Shown here: one piece after another, positions 36,084 through 45,317 of the stretch
Numbering within the stretch: the stretch's first letter is position 1
How the letters are laid out: every line of letters starts with the position of its first letter
NCBI RefSeq assembly: GCF_000820045.1
Contig: NZ_CDBJ01000100.1
Location: forward strand, 62,001 to 126,000
Reading direction: 5' to 3'
From: Aeromonas rivuli
Lineage (GTDB): Bacteria > Pseudomonadota > Gammaproteobacteria > Enterobacterales > Aeromonadaceae
DNA: 64,000 nucleotides
Position numbers and translations under genes: made by a program
Notes under the pieces: generated by a model
What the model was told of the DNA's origin: nothing
Database searches by the model: none
What the model saw: only the letters and a program-made list of their open reading frames with translations

Positions 36084-37280
36084 ATGTTTGAACACGTCGA
36101 TGCCTACGCTGGCGACCCCATACTGACCCTGGTCGAGACCTTTCACAAAGACACCCGCGAGCAGAAGGTGAACCTGGGGATCGGCCTCTATTACGACGAG
36201 CAGGGCCGCATTCCGCTGCTGGCTTCCGTGCAGCAGGCCGAAGCCCAGCGGGCCGCCGCGCCGGCGCCGCGCCCCTATCAGCCAATGGAGGGTGCCGCCA
36301 ACTACCGCAGCGCCGTACAGCATCTGCTGTTTGGCGCCGAACACGCCGCCGTCAAGGCGGGTCGTATCGCCACCATCCAGACCATAGGTGGTTCGGGCGC
36401 GCTGAAGATCGGCGCCGATCTGCTCAAGCGCTACTTCCCTGCCTCAGAGGTGTGGGTCAGCAATCCGACCTGGGACAACCACAAGGCGATGTTCGAGGGA
36501 GCCGGCATCAAGGTGCACGACTACCCCTACTATGACGAAACCAGTGGCGGTCTGAACTTCGGCGCCATGATCGACTGTCTGAGCGCGCTGCCCGCCAGGA
36601 GCATAGTGCTGCTGCACCCTTGCTGTCATAACCCGACCGGCGTGGACCTCTCCCGCGCCCAATGGGATCAGGTGATCGCCCTCATCGTGGATAAAGGGCT
36701 GATTCCCTTTATGGACATCGCCTATCAGGGTTTCGGTGACGGTCTGGAGGAAGATGCCTACGCCATCCGCGCCATGCTGAACGCAGGCGTCAGCTTCTTC
36801 GTCAGCAACTCGTTTTCCAAGAACCTCTCCTTCTACGGCGAGCGCTGTGGCGGCCTGTCCGTCATCTGCAAAGATGTGGAAGAGGCGAGTCGGGTACTGG
36901 GTCAGATGAAGGCGACCGTGCGTCGCAACTACTCCAGCCCGCCCACTCACGGCGGTCAAATCACCGCGGCGGTGATGAATCAGCCTGAGCTGCGCGCCCT
37001 CTGGCTCGATGAGGTGACCGAGATGCGCACCCGCATCAAGGCCATGCGCCAGAAGCTGTTTGAGGTGCTCAGCGCCAAACTGCCAGGCCGGGATCTCAGC
37101 TACTTCATCAGCCAGCGCGGCATGTTCAGCTATACCGGCCTGACCCCAAGCCAGGTCGATCGCCTGCGCGAGGAGTTCGCCGTCTATCTGGTGCGCTCGG
37201 GGCGCATGTGCGTGGCGGGGCTCAACAGCCGCAATGTGGAATATGTAGCCGACGCCTTCGCCGCCGTGCTCAAGGATTAA
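36084..37280 (+). CDS. tyrB: Aromatic amino acid aminotransferase
   Basis: A PLP-dependent class I aminotransferase (398 aa) for tyrosine, phenylalanine and leucine synthesis. It aligns closely with E. coli Tyr[51 protein letters not shown], the PLP lysine in [20 protein letters not shown], and [12 protein letters not shown]. TyrB is preferred over AspC by these blocks. It is monocistronic, with a perfect-palindrome terminator. Confidence 0.94.
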   Translation: MFEHVDAYAGDPILTLVETFHKDTREQKVNLGIGLYYDEQGRIPLLASVQQAEAQRAAAPAPRPYQPMEGAANYRSAVQHLLFGAEHAAVKAGRIATIQTIGGSGALKIGADLLKRYFPASEVWVSNPTWDNHKAMFEGAGIKVHDYPYYDETSGGLNFGAMIDCLSALPARSIVLLHPCCHNPTGVDLSRAQWDQVIALIVDKGLIPFMDIAYQGFGDGLEEDAYAIRAMLNAGVSFFVSNSFSKNLSFYGERCGGLSVICKDVEEASRVLGQMKATVRRNYSSPPTHGGQITAAVMNQPELRALWLDEVTEMRTRIKAMRQKLFEVLSAKLPGRDLSYFISQRGMFSYTGLTPSQVDRLREEFAVYLVRSGRMCVAGLNSRNVEYVADAFAAVLKD

Positions 37281-37315
37281 GATCCCGCGTATTCATTGCC
37301 GCTGACAATCCTCAC

Positions 37316-37345
37316 GAAAGAGCCCCGCCATGGCGGGGCTCTTTC
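37316..37345 (+). terminator. tyrB terminator
   Basis: A perfect 30-bp palindrome whose left arm is GAAAGAGCCCCGCCA. The stem is followed by CTTTC-type pyrimidines. Confidence 0.75.
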
Positions 37346-37373
37346 TATGGATGACGGCCTCCGCGCTCACCGC

Positions 37374-37715
37374 TCAGGGCAGCATTGCCCACAAGGCATG
37401 GGCGCCACCCAGCCAGCGCAGCAGGAAGAAGCCGCCCATGCCGATCACCACCACTGCCAGCGTCGGCAGCCGCAGCAGGGTCAGCAACGTCACCAGCACG
37501 GCGGCCAGCAGGTAATCCAGATCCCAGCTCAGCCCCGCCGCAGGCTCGTAGCTGAACACTATGGGCAACCAGATGGCCGTCAGCACCGACTGGGCGGAGA
37601 AGCTGAGGAAGGTGCCCATCTCCTCCCCCGGCTGATAGCGAGTCAGGCGGGAGAAAAAGGCAAAACGGTTGAAGAAGGTGATCATGGCCAGCAGGCCTAT
37701 CATGAGCCAGCTCAT
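37374..37715 (-). CDS. azlD: AzlD-family branched-chain amino acid exporter subunit
   Basis: A small membrane protein (113 aa, four spans) with the AzlD blocks WLMIGLLAMITFFNRFAFFSR and VLTAIWLPIVF. It is the partner of the AzlC gene just upstream. E. coli YgaH is the equivalent in valine export (YgaZH). The start at 37715 has GGGAGAG upstream; the frame extends 12 codons further. Confidence 0.88.
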   Translation of the reverse strand: MSWLMIGLLAMITFFNRFAFFSRLTRYQPGEEMGTFLSFSAQSVLTAIWLPIVFSYEPAAGLSWDLDYLLAAVLVTLLTLLRLPTLAVVVIGMGGFFLLRWLGGAHALWAMLP

Positions 37716-37781
37716 TTCAATATCTCTCCCCATTGCCGCACAGCGACGCACTGTACAGCCCCTTTATGAAGCTCTTCATCG

Positions 37782-38504
37782 TCAATCCCTCGCCCGTTGC
37801 AACAGATAGCCCACCAGCATGCCCGCCAGGGAGGAGATGATGATGTACACCTCGGCAAACCAGTGCTTGGTGATGACAGCCAGACCGCCGCTGACCAGGG
37901 TGGCGGCCACCATGGGCACACTCTTCATGGCCGGGATCGTCATGGCAATAAAGGTGGCGGCGATGGCAAAGTCGAGGCCGAGTTGTTCCAACCCCTGAAT
38001 GTATTGGCCAGCGGCGATGCCGACCAGGGTCGCCAGGTTCCAGAACAGGTAGAAGACCACCCCGGCCACCAGGGCATAGGCGGGATTGAATACCCCCTGA
38101 TGCTCCCTGTCTTTGAGGGCCACCGCAAACATCTCATCGGTGAGAAAGAAGGCGAGCCCGACACGCCAGCGCAGCGGCAGCCCTATCACCTCGCGCCTGA
38201 AGGTAAAGCCATACAGGAAGTGCTGGGAGGTGATGACGAAGGTAGAGCCCAGGATAGGCAACAGAGGGGTTCCCGCCCCGATCAGGGTGCTGGCAGAGAG
38301 CTGGGCCGCCCCGGCGAATACCAGTAGTGACATCAGCTGTGCCTGCAGGGGGCTCAGCCCCACCTGCAGCGCCAGGGCGCCGCAGAGGATCCCCCAGGGC
38401 ACCACGGACACCGAGAGCGGCAATATATCCAGACTGGCCCGCACCAGGAGCGGGCGGGAGAAGCGAGAGGCGCTGGCTGCGTGCTGCGCGGAATTGACGG
38501 CCAT
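37782..38504 (-). CDS. azlC: AzlC-family branched-chain amino acid exporter subunit
   Basis: A membrane protein (about 240 aa from the ATG at 38504, seven or so spans) with the AzlC blocks LPLSVSVVPWGILCGALA, LMSLLVFAGAAQLSA, SQHFLYGFTFR and FFLTDEMFAVAL. It resembles E. coli YgaZ and should form the export pair with AzlD 66 bp downstream. The frame extends to 38585. The start at 38504 gives the usual family length, but its ribosome-binding site is weak. Confidence 0.88.
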   Translation of the reverse strand: MAVNSAQHAASASRFSRPLLVRASLDILPLSVSVVPWGILCGALALQVGLSPLQAQLMSLLVFAGAAQLSASTLIGAGTPLLPILGSTFVITSQHFLYGFTFRREVIGLPLRWRVGLAFFLTDEMFAVALKDREHQGVFNPAYALVAGVVFYLFWNLATLVGIAAGQYIQGLEQLGLDFAIAATFIAMTIPAMKSVPMVAATLVSGGLAVITKHWFAEVYIIISSLAGMLVGYLLQRARD

Positions 38505-39020
38505 ATCTGTATTCCACTGCATAAAAAGGAGCAAGCAAACTACCACAGTCAAGGGATGAACTCTAACCCGGCGGGCGTCATTCAAGCCATTGATACATCA
38601 CCCGGCTTAGCCCCTGGCAGCACAGCTGGTTAAGGCTGCTCGCGCACTGCGTTCACGACGGTGACATATTTGAAGACACCCGGGCGCCATGACAGATATC
38701 TAGGCCGCCAGCGATGGCTGGTATAACGTCGCTTTAGCTGCTCCTATGAATAGGTGTGCCTGCCAGCGTTCATCAATCCGTCACCTTTGTGCACCATAAA
38801 CAAACGAGCACGCGCCCCGTGACCCTCTTTACAAACTCGTAAATAGCTTCTTTATTAATCTTATATAAAACAATATATTGATATTTAACGACCTTTTTCA
38901 TCCATTACCCGAAAAAAGACAAGTGGTTAAGCCTGGGGACAGGTAAATAATTAAAGAATGCCCTCCTAAAAATTACCGATACTTGATGACCTAACCTCAC
39001 TTCCATCATGAGAGCCTGAT
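38505..39020. other. Intergenic region, AT-rich in its second half
   Basis: No convincing gene is seen. The stretch 38830-38900 is markedly AT-rich and probably holds the promoter of the efflux cluster that starts at 39021. I could not pick a single clear -35/-10 pair. Confidence 0.5.
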
Positions 39021-40151
39021 ATGCAACAAGATACTAACCCCGAACTGGAACGCCGCTTGTTTAACAAGCTGTTGGATGTGCTTATCAAGGCTGGTCTGAT
39101 CCTGGCGCTGGTCATCACCTGCTACGGTATTTTTTCCCCCTTCCTGACCCTGATGTTATGGGCCCTGATCCTGGCAGTCACCCTCTACCCCTTCCACCAG
39201 AAGCTGGCGGCGCGACTGGGTAACCGCCAGGGGCGGGCAGCCACCCTGCTGGTGCTGTGCGGCATAGTCCTGATCGTGGGGCCAACGGCGGTACTGACCA
39301 GCTCCCTGGCCGATACCATCACGGGTTTCGTCCATGACATGAAGGCCAACAGCCTGGTGATCCCCATGCCCGCTGAATCCGTGGGCACCTGGCCCATCGT
39401 CGGCAAAAAGGTCTACGCCGTCTGGCATCAGGCTGCGACCGATCTGCCCGCCTTTATTCAGAGCATGCAGCCCAAGATAGGTAACCTGGCCAAGACAGCC
39501 CTCGGCATGGTGGCCAGCATGGGCACCGGCATGCTCCAGTTTATCCTCTCCTTCGCGGTCGCTGGCATCATCATGGCCTACGGCTTGCCGGGTCAACGGA
39601 GCGCGCGCGCCATCTCGGCCCGCATCATGGGTGAGCATCGTGGTGACGAATTCGCCACCCTCTGCACCGCGACCATACGCGCCGTGGCACAAGGGGTCAT
39701 CGGGGTCGCCTTCATCCAGGCCATCTTGCTCGGTCTCTCGGTCGCCATCGCCGGTATTCCAGCCCCTGGCGTGATTGCGCTGATTGCGCTGATCCTGGGC
39801 ATTGCCCAGATCCCGGCCGCCGTCATCTTCATTCCCTGCGTCATTTATATCTGGAGCAGCGGCGACTACGCGACTGCCCCAGCCGTTGCCTACACAGTGC
39901 TGCTGGTGATCTCAGGTCTGGCCGACAACGTGCTCAAGCCTCTGCTGCTCGGTCGCGGCGTCGATGCGCCCATGCCGATCATTCTGTTGGGCGCCCTGGG
40001 TGGCATGGTGTCAAGCGGCATACTCGGCATGTTCGTCGGGGCTGCCCTGCTCGCCATCGGCTACCAGATCTTCATGACCTGGGTAGCAGGGGATCATCTC
40101 ACTCCGCTGAGCCGCAACACCCAGGAGACAGAGCAGCAAGATGCCCCCTGA
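39021..40151 (+). CDS. AI-2E family (PerM-like) membrane transporter
   Basis: An AI-2E/UPF0118 family protein (376 aa, about eight spans). It has an N-terminal span pair, a polar middle region (DMKANSLVIPMPAESVG), and the conserved C-terminal half QGVIGVAFIQAILLGLSVAIAGIPAPGVIAL and DNVLKPLLLGRGVDAPMPIILLGALGG. Family members export signals or ions; the substrate here is open. Its 3' end overlaps the next gene by 11 bp, so it belongs to the efflux operon. Confidence 0.85.
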   Translation: MQQDTNPELERRLFNKLLDVLIKAGLILALVITCYGIFSPFLTLMLWALILAVTLYPFHQKLAARLGNRQGRAATLLVLCGIVLIVGPTAVLTSSLADTITGFVHDMKANSLVIPMPAESVGTWPIVGKKVYAVWHQAATDLPAFIQSMQPKIGNLAKTALGMVASMGTGMLQFILSFAVAGIIMAYGLPGQRSARAISARIMGEHRGDEFATLCTATIRAVAQGVIGVAFIQAILLGLSVAIAGIPAPGVIALIALILGIAQIPAAVIFIPCVIYIWSSGDYATAPAVAYTVLLVISGLADNVLKPLLLGRGVDAPMPIILLGALGGMVSSGILGMFVGAALLAIGYQIFMTWVAGDHLTPLSRNTQETEQQDAP

Positions 40152-41685
40152 ACCATCATCAGCCAACACAGATAGCATCAGTTACCGCAGGGCGCCCTTA
40201 GGGGTCGCCCTGTTCGGTAGTCTATTGCTGAGTGCTTGTACCACCCTCGGGCCCGACTATGTCAGGCCCGAGGGTGGTCCCGTTAGCCAGTGGCAGGGAG
40301 GATCCCTCGGCCAGACCCAGGCCCAAAAATCAGCTGTAGCGCTTGATGAGTGGTGGACCCAGCTTCAGGATCCCGTGCTCAATAGCCTGGTACAGGAGGC
40401 CCTGACCAAGAACCCTAATGTGCGGATCGCAGGCCTGCGCATTCTGGAAGCCAGGGCACAACTTGGCATCGCCGATGCCAGTCGTTATCCCCAGCTGCAA
40501 CAGGTGAGCGGCAGCGCCCTGCAGACAGGGCAGGTGCGGGACGGACCCGACAGTCACTTCATGAGCTATGGCCTGGGTGCCAATCTCGGCTGGGAGATCG
40601 ACTTCTGGGGTAAATTCCAGCGCAGCATAGAGGCGGCCGACGCCAGCTACTTCTCGACCCTCGCGCAATATGATGATGTGCAGGTGTTGATGGCGGCCCA
40701 GGTGGCCAGCCTCTATGTCAACATCCGCACCCTGGAGTCGCGCCTGCAGATCTCCCGGGACAACGCCCAGTTGCAAAAGCGCAGCCTGGAGATCACCGAG
40801 AAGCTGTTCAAGAGCGGCAACAGCGATGAGCTGGACGTACAGCAGGCCAAGACCCAATACCTGAGTACGCTCTCCGGTATTCCCTCCCTTGAGGCCAGTC
40901 TGCGTCAGGGGCAAAACGCCCTGAGCACCCTGCTGGCCCGCGCCCCCGGTCCCCTGCCGGAGATGAGTGCCGACATTGGCATCATCCCTCACGCCAAACT
41001 TACCTTGGCGGCAGACTTGCCAGCGGATCTTATCCGCCGCAGACCGGATGTGCGCAGTGCTGAGCGGCTGATGGCGGCACAATCCGCCCTGATAGGCGTG
41101 AGCGAGGCGGAGCTCTACCCCTCCCTCACCCTGCTCGGTTCGGTCGGCCTGTCGGCCACCTCCTTGTCGGGCAGCAGCTCTACCCTGGACTGGGGCATAG
41201 GTCCCAGTTTCAAGTGGAATGTGTTTGACCATGGCCTGCTCAGCAATGCGGTGCTGGTGCAAGATGCCCGCTTCCAGCAGCTCAAGGAGAGCTACCAGAA
41301 TACCCTGCTCGGCGCCGCGCGCGAGATCGACGATGCCGCCATAGGGTTTGCCAAGAATGAAGAGCAGATAGCGCTGCTTGAGCAGACCGAGCAGGCTGCC
41401 CGCCGCTCCCTCGACATCGCCAATATCCGTTACCGGGAAGGCATGGCGGACTTCCAGCGGGTGCTCGACTCCCAGCGGGCCCTGTTCAGCCAGCAAGAGC
41501 GTCTGGTCAGCAGCCGCGGCAATGTGATGCTCAGCCTGATCTCCCTCTACAAGGCAATGGGGGGAGGTTGGCAGCAAGGGCGAAATCGTCCACTGCTCGA
41601 TGCACAGAGCCAGCAAGAGATGCAATCGCGCAGTGATTGGGGTCCATTGTTGACCGATCCGCTGCCCACTGCCGATGCCCCCTAA
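40141..41685 (+). CDS. NodT-family outer-membrane efflux lipoprotein
   Basis: A TolC/OprM-like channel (514 aa). It has a lipobox LLLSAC at Cys33, then TTLGPDYVRPE. The duplicated outer-membrane efflux regions follow, including ADLPADLIRRRPDVRSAERLMAAQSALIGVSEAELYPSLTLLG, the NodT hallmark. It provides the outer-membrane exit duct for the HlyD-type adaptor encoded next, and it overlaps the AI-2E gene. Confidence 0.92.
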   Translation: MPPEPSSANTDSISYRRAPLGVALFGSLLLSACTTLGPDYVRPEGGPVSQWQGGSLGQTQAQKSAVALDEWWTQLQDPVLNSLVQEALTKNPNVRIAGLRILEARAQLGIADASRYPQLQQVSGSALQTGQVRDGPDSHFMSYGLGANLGWEIDFWGKFQRSIEAADASYFSTLAQYDDVQVLMAAQVASLYVNIRTLESRLQISRDNAQLQKRSLEITEKLFKSGNSDELDVQQAKTQYLSTLSGIPSLEASLRQGQNALSTLLARAPGPLPEMSADIGIIPHAKLTLAADLPADLIRRRPDVRSAERLMAAQSALIGVSEAELYPSLTLLGSVGLSATSLSGSSSTLDWGIGPSFKWNVFDHGLLSNAVLVQDARFQQLKESYQNTLLGAAREIDDAAIGFAKNEEQIALLEQTEQAARRSLDIANIRYREGMADFQRVLDSQRALFSQQERLVSSRGNVMLSLISLYKAMGGGWQQGRNRPLLDAQSQQEMQSRSDWGPLLTDPLPTADAP

Positions 41686-41703
41686 CAAGATGACGAGAAG
41701 ACC

Positions 41704-42837
41704 ATGAGCCAAGATACCCCCATGCCCCCCGCCAATCCGCCAGCGTCGCCGCCCAGCCCTCAGCCGGGCAAGGGGAGCCGTATCGGCACCCTGCTGCTGC
41801 TTGCTCTGATCGCCATCAGCCTGCTGTGGTACTTCACCGCCGATCGTCTGACCCCTTATAGCTCCCAGGCCAGGGTGCAGGCCTTCGTGGTGCCCATCGC
41901 CGCCCAGGTCTCGGGTCAGGTGCAGCAGGTACTGGTGCAGAACAACCAGGATGTCGCGCTCGGTCAGCCGCTGTTCGAGATAGATCCCAGTCAGTATCAG
42001 ATAGCCCTGCAGAGGGCCAAATCCGACTACGATTCGGTGTCGCGCTCGGTCAATGCGGCGGGGGCCGGTGTCATTGCCGCCGAAGCCTCCTTGCAGGCCG
42101 CCAAGGCCAATCGCCTCAAGGCCGAGCAAGACGCCAATCGCCAGGAGCGGCTCTATGCCGAGGATCCCGGAGCCATCTCGGTACGTCGCCTCGAAGTGAC
42201 CCGCGCCACTCGGGTGCAGGCCCAGAGTCAGGTCAAGGCCGCCGAAGCCAGCCTGATCCAGGCCAAGGAAGCCGCCGGCAACAGTGGCGACAACAACTCC
42301 CAGCTCATCAGCGCCCGCTCCGCCATCGAAAAAGCAGAGCTGGATCTCAGTCACACCCGGGTGCTGGCCCCCTCCCGCGGCCTGGTCACCGACCTGCGCA
42401 CCGATGCCGGTCAGTTCACCTCGGCCGGCACCCCGGCCATGACGCTCATCGCCATCCATGACGTCTGGATCAGCGCCGACATGACGGAGAACAACCTGGG
42501 TAATCTGGCTCCCGGCAATGAGGTAGCCATAGTGCTGGACGTCATGCCGGGCCGGGTATTCAAGGGCAAGATCCGCAGTCTGGGCAACGGGGTCAGTTCG
42601 GGTTCGCAGAGTGCGGCTGGCAGTCTGCCCACGGTGGAAAACAGCCGTGACTGGCTACGCCAGGCTCAGCGTTTCCCGGTCGCCATCGAGTTTGAAAAAG
42701 ATGAGCTCAAGGATATTCAAGGGATCCGGGTCGGCGGCCAGGCCGAAGTGCTGGTATACAGCGGCGACAACTGGCTGATGAATGGCCTGGGGGTATGCTT
42801 CATCAAGTTGATGAGCCTGCTCTCCTACCTCTATTGA
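41704..42837 (+). CDS. HlyD/EmrA-type membrane fusion protein
   Basis: A periplasmic adaptor (377 aa). It has a Pro-rich N-terminus, one membrane span (LLLLALIAISLLWYF, residues 30-45), a barrel-sandwich hybrid (VVPIAAQVSGQVQQVLVQNNQDVALGQPLFEIDP), a coiled-coil hairpin (about 100-200) and a beta-barrel part (LAPSRGLVTDLRTDAGQFTSAG). It couples an inner-membrane component to the NodT channel. The inner-membrane partner is most likely the DUF2955 protein downstream. Confidence 0.9.
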   Translation: MSQDTPMPPANPPASPPSPQPGKGSRIGTLLLLALIAISLLWYFTADRLTPYSSQARVQAFVVPIAAQVSGQVQQVLVQNNQDVALGQPLFEIDPSQYQIALQRAKSDYDSVSRSVNAAGAGVIAAEASLQAAKANRLKAEQDANRQERLYAEDPGAISVRRLEVTRATRVQAQSQVKAAEASLIQAKEAAGNSGDNNSQLISARSAIEKAELDLSHTRVLAPSRGLVTDLRTDAGQFTSAGTPAMTLIAIHDVWISADMTENNLGNLAPGNEVAIVLDVMPGRVFKGKIRSLGNGVSSGSQSAAGSLPTVENSRDWLRQAQRFPVAIEFEKDELKDIQGIRVGGQAEVLVYSGDNWLMNGLGVCFIKLMSLLSYLY

Positions 42838-42871
42838 GCGGCGAACGAATGCGATACGGAGCGACACCCTG

Positions 42872-43900
42872 ATGCACAGGGCCGACAAAGCAGTACTGCG
42901 ACTCACGTTGGGCATGGGCCTCAGTGTCATGGTGACCTACGGCCTGGCCCTGCCTCAGCCTCACTTGAGTTGTCTGGTGGTGATACTGCTGCTGTGCAAA
43001 CCGGGCCCTCCTCTGCCCCTGCTCAAGGGGTTGCTGATGGGAGGGGTGCTCATGGTGCTGATGGCCAGCGGCGTGCTGATGGTTCCCCTGCTTGAACACT
43101 ATGGGGTCAGCGCCCTGCTGCTGATTGCCCTGATACTGTTTGGCCTCTTCTACTCCGGTCTCAAGAGCGGCAACCCCTTGCTGACGCTACTGGTCATCAC
43201 CTTCACCCTGATCCCGGTAGCCGGGGTGGCGGATCAGGCCCTCGCCTTCATGGTGATCCAGGCGCTGGCAACCGGGGTCATGCTGGGGGCCTTCATCGGC
43301 ACCGTCTCTCACAATCTGTTTCCCGATGAACCGAATCAGGGGGCCAAGCCTGGCTACCTCAGCCCGGAGAACGCAGGCTGGGTCGCACTGCGGGCCGTCA
43401 TCATAGTGCTGCCGGTCCTGGTGTTGGCGCTGCAAGACCCCTCCCACTATCTGGCCGCCATCATGAAGACGGTCGCCCTTAGCCAGCAGGCCTGTACCAC
43501 CAATGCCCGCAATGCAGGCAAGGAGCTGATAGGCTCGACCCTGGCCGGCGCCCTGGTCGCCGCCATTGCCTGGTCCGGGCTCGCACTCTGGCCCAATCTG
43601 TGGATGCTGATGCTATGGATCATGGCCACCAGCCTCTGGCTCGGCGTGCGACTATTCAGGATAAGAATGAGCCGGGTTGCCCCCTCCTTCTGGAGCAACG
43701 CCTTGATGACCATGATGATACTGCTGGGCCCGGCCATTCAGGACAGCGCCAACGGCAAGGATGTACTGCAGGCATCCCTGTTCAGACTGGGCCTTTTCCT
43801 GCTCGTCGCCTGCTACGCCTGGGGGGCGGTCTGGGTACTTGAGCGCTGGCGCGCGAGCAGGCGATCCCCACAGACACTCAACCACGAGACAATGCCATGA
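42872..43900 (+). CDS. DUF2955 inner-membrane protein, putative efflux component
   Basis: A 342-aa membrane protein with about 10 spans in two halves, of DUF2955 type (related to FUSC/aromatic-acid exporter permeases). Its place, directly after the HlyD and NodT genes, is that of AaeB-like permeases. It ends with an ATGA overlap to the next gene. Transport by this family has not been shown as far as I recall, so the function is inferred from context. Confidence 0.8.
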   Translation: MHRADKAVLRLTLGMGLSVMVTYGLALPQPHLSCLVVILLLCKPGPPLPLLKGLLMGGVLMVLMASGVLMVPLLEHYGVSALLLIALILFGLFYSGLKSGNPLLTLLVITFTLIPVAGVADQALAFMVIQALATGVMLGAFIGTVSHNLFPDEPNQGAKPGYLSPENAGWVALRAVIIVLPVLVLALQDPSHYLAAIMKTVALSQQACTTNARNAGKELIGSTLAGALVAAIAWSGLALWPNLWMLMLWIMATSLWLGVRLFRIRMSRVAPSFWSNALMTMMILLGPAIQDSANGKDVLQASLFRLGLFLLVACYAWGAVWVLERWRASRRSPQTLNHETMP

Positions 43901-44343
43901 TCTTGATGAACCTGCTGGTGGGCTTGCCCACCATGCTCATTTGCCTCTCGTTGCAAGCCACAGTGACCTTCTGGGCCGTGCGCTTCTATATCAACCAGGT
44001 TCACAGCAACACCAATCCGGGTTGGCTGGGGCGTGGTGTCGGCCCCCTGCTGGTTGTCATGGTGTTGCTGATGCTGGGTAATTTCATCCAGATCACGCTC
44101 TGGGGCACCTTGTTCCTGACCCTGGGGGAATTTACCCAGCTCTATGACGCCATCTACCACTCCGGGGTCAACTTCACCTCTCTCGGCTATGGCGACATAG
44201 TGATGAGTCATCACTGGAAGATGCTGGGCCCGCTCGAAGCCGCCAATGGCGTGCTGATGTTTGGCATGACGGGGGCCGCGCTGATGGCCGTGCTGCAGGC
44301 GTTGATAAAGGCCCAGATAAGAGACAAGCTCAAACTGGATTGA
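43897..44343 (+). CDS. Two-span potassium-channel-like protein
   Basis: A 148-aa membrane protein. It has an N-terminal span, a second span (LLVVMVLLMLGNFIQITLWG), a pore helix (YDAIYHSGVNFTSLGYGDIVM) with the K+-filter-like SLGYGD, and a third span. The ATG overlaps the previous stop, so it is the last gene of the efflux operon. It resembles the Ion_trans_2 family; ion selectivity is inferred from the filter only. Confidence 0.8.
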   Translation: MILMNLLVGLPTMLICLSLQATVTFWAVRFYINQVHSNTNPGWLGRGVGPLLVVMVLLMLGNFIQITLWGTLFLTLGEFTQLYDAIYHSGVNFTSLGYGDIVMSHHWKMLGPLEAANGVLMFGMTGAALMAVLQALIKAQIRDKLKLD

Positions 44344-44358
44344 GACGACCAGCACCCC

Positions 44359-44395
44359 AATAAAAACGGCAGGCCAATGGCCTGCCGTTTTTATT
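44359..44395 (+). terminator. Terminator of the efflux operon
   Basis: A perfect 17-bp stem, AATAAAAACGGCAGGCC (44359-44375) with its complement at 44379-44395, has a 3-nt loop and A and T tracts on its two sides. It probably also ends the convergent L,D-transpeptidase transcript. Confidence 0.9.
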
Positions 44396-44406
44396 CATCC
44401 TGCCCC

Positions 44407-44886
44407 TCAGGGGTTGATGATAATGGGGGTGCCCGGTTCGATGGCGCTCCACACCTCATCCATGTCCTTGTTGAGCATGGCGATGCAACCATTGGTCCAG
44501 TTGGACGGCTGCAAGCTGGAGCCATTGCCGTTGCGCTGGCCGTGGATCATGATCATGCCACCCGGCCTGACGCCCAACTCGTTGGCCGTCTTGATATCGT
44601 CCAGACTCGGGTAGTTGATGTGGATGGCACGATAGAAGTTCGAGTCACTCTTCTTGTAATCCAGGGTATAGCGCCCCTCGGGGGTACGCTGATCCCCTTC
44701 TCGCTGCTTGTGTCCCCTGGGGGCTGGTCCCAGGGCTATCCAGTAGCGTTTCAACTCCTTGCCATCCTTCATCAGGCTCAGGCTATAGGAGGACTTGTTC
44801 ACGACGACCATGTCGGCACTCATGCCCAGACTGGCGAAACTCAACGCGGGCCACAGGCCCAGCACACATAATATTACGGCTCTCAT
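44407..44886 (-). CDS. Exported L,D-transpeptidase (YkuD family)
   Basis: 159 aa with a signal peptide (MRAVILCVLGLWPALSFA). The YkuD catalytic region has MIMIHGQRNGNG and NWTNGCIAMLNKDMDEVW, with the Cys nucleophile in NGC. It probably makes or remodels peptidoglycan cross-links. It is compact like E. coli YafK, which instead acts as an amidase on lipoprotein links, so either reaction is possible. The start at 44886 is set by the signal peptide. Confidence 0.9.
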   Translation of the reverse strand: MRAVILCVLGLWPALSFASLGMSADMVVVNKSSYSLSLMKDGKELKRYWIALGPAPRGHKQREGDQRTPEGRYTLDYKKSDSNFYRAIHINYPSLDDIKTANELGVRPGGMIMIHGQRNGNGSSLQPSNWTNGCIAMLNKDMDEVWSAIEPGTPIIINP

Positions 44887-45286
44887 TCCATCCCTCGACG
44901 AGCCTCTGTTGCGGGCTCTTGACAGTACATCATCTGAATACCAGCGCTGGCTGGCGTGCGTCATCATATTGGATCGCCATCAATACTCAATATACCCAGA
45001 GAAACATATCAGGCGCCATAATGAGTGCCAGATTGGAAACCATAATCAAATCAGATGGGTAGCCAGGAGATATCGCCAGTGGGTCCGGCGACCTACCCGC
45101 AGATGGATGCAAGGCCGACCGGAGGAGCAAGGGTGCCAGTGGCCTGTGCACCTGAAGGTGTGCAGAGGATCCCAAGGGCGGGCATGGGCAGAGGAAGAGT
45201 CTGGCAATACGGATGCATTGGTCGATCAGGTCAGATAAGAAACATGCACTTTGTTCCCTCCTTGGCGGCTGACCCCAGATGAAAGC
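44887..45286. other. Intergenic region without a convincing gene
   Basis: This 400-bp stretch separates the divergent transpeptidase and the convergent end of the GT2-HlyD operon. It has small open frames without good starts. A short inverted repeat near 45148-45165 (TGCACC with GGTGTGCA) is the only structure I noticed. Confidence 0.45.
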
Positions 45287-45309
45287 GCTGTGCCCCCGAG
45301 GGACACAGC
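45287..45309 (-). terminator. Terminator of the TackOD1-GT2-HlyD operon
   Basis: GCTGTGCCC (45287-45295) pairs with GGG-A-CACAGC (45300-45309), with one bulge. On the minus strand GCTTTC follows. Confidence 0.55.
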
Positions 45310-45317
45310 ACTTTGGC

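Noticed and set aside
44795-45238. 147-codon open frame on the plus strand between the transpeptidase and the HlyD gene
   Set aside because: It begins antisense to the transpeptidase signal peptide and has an odd composition with no ribosome site.
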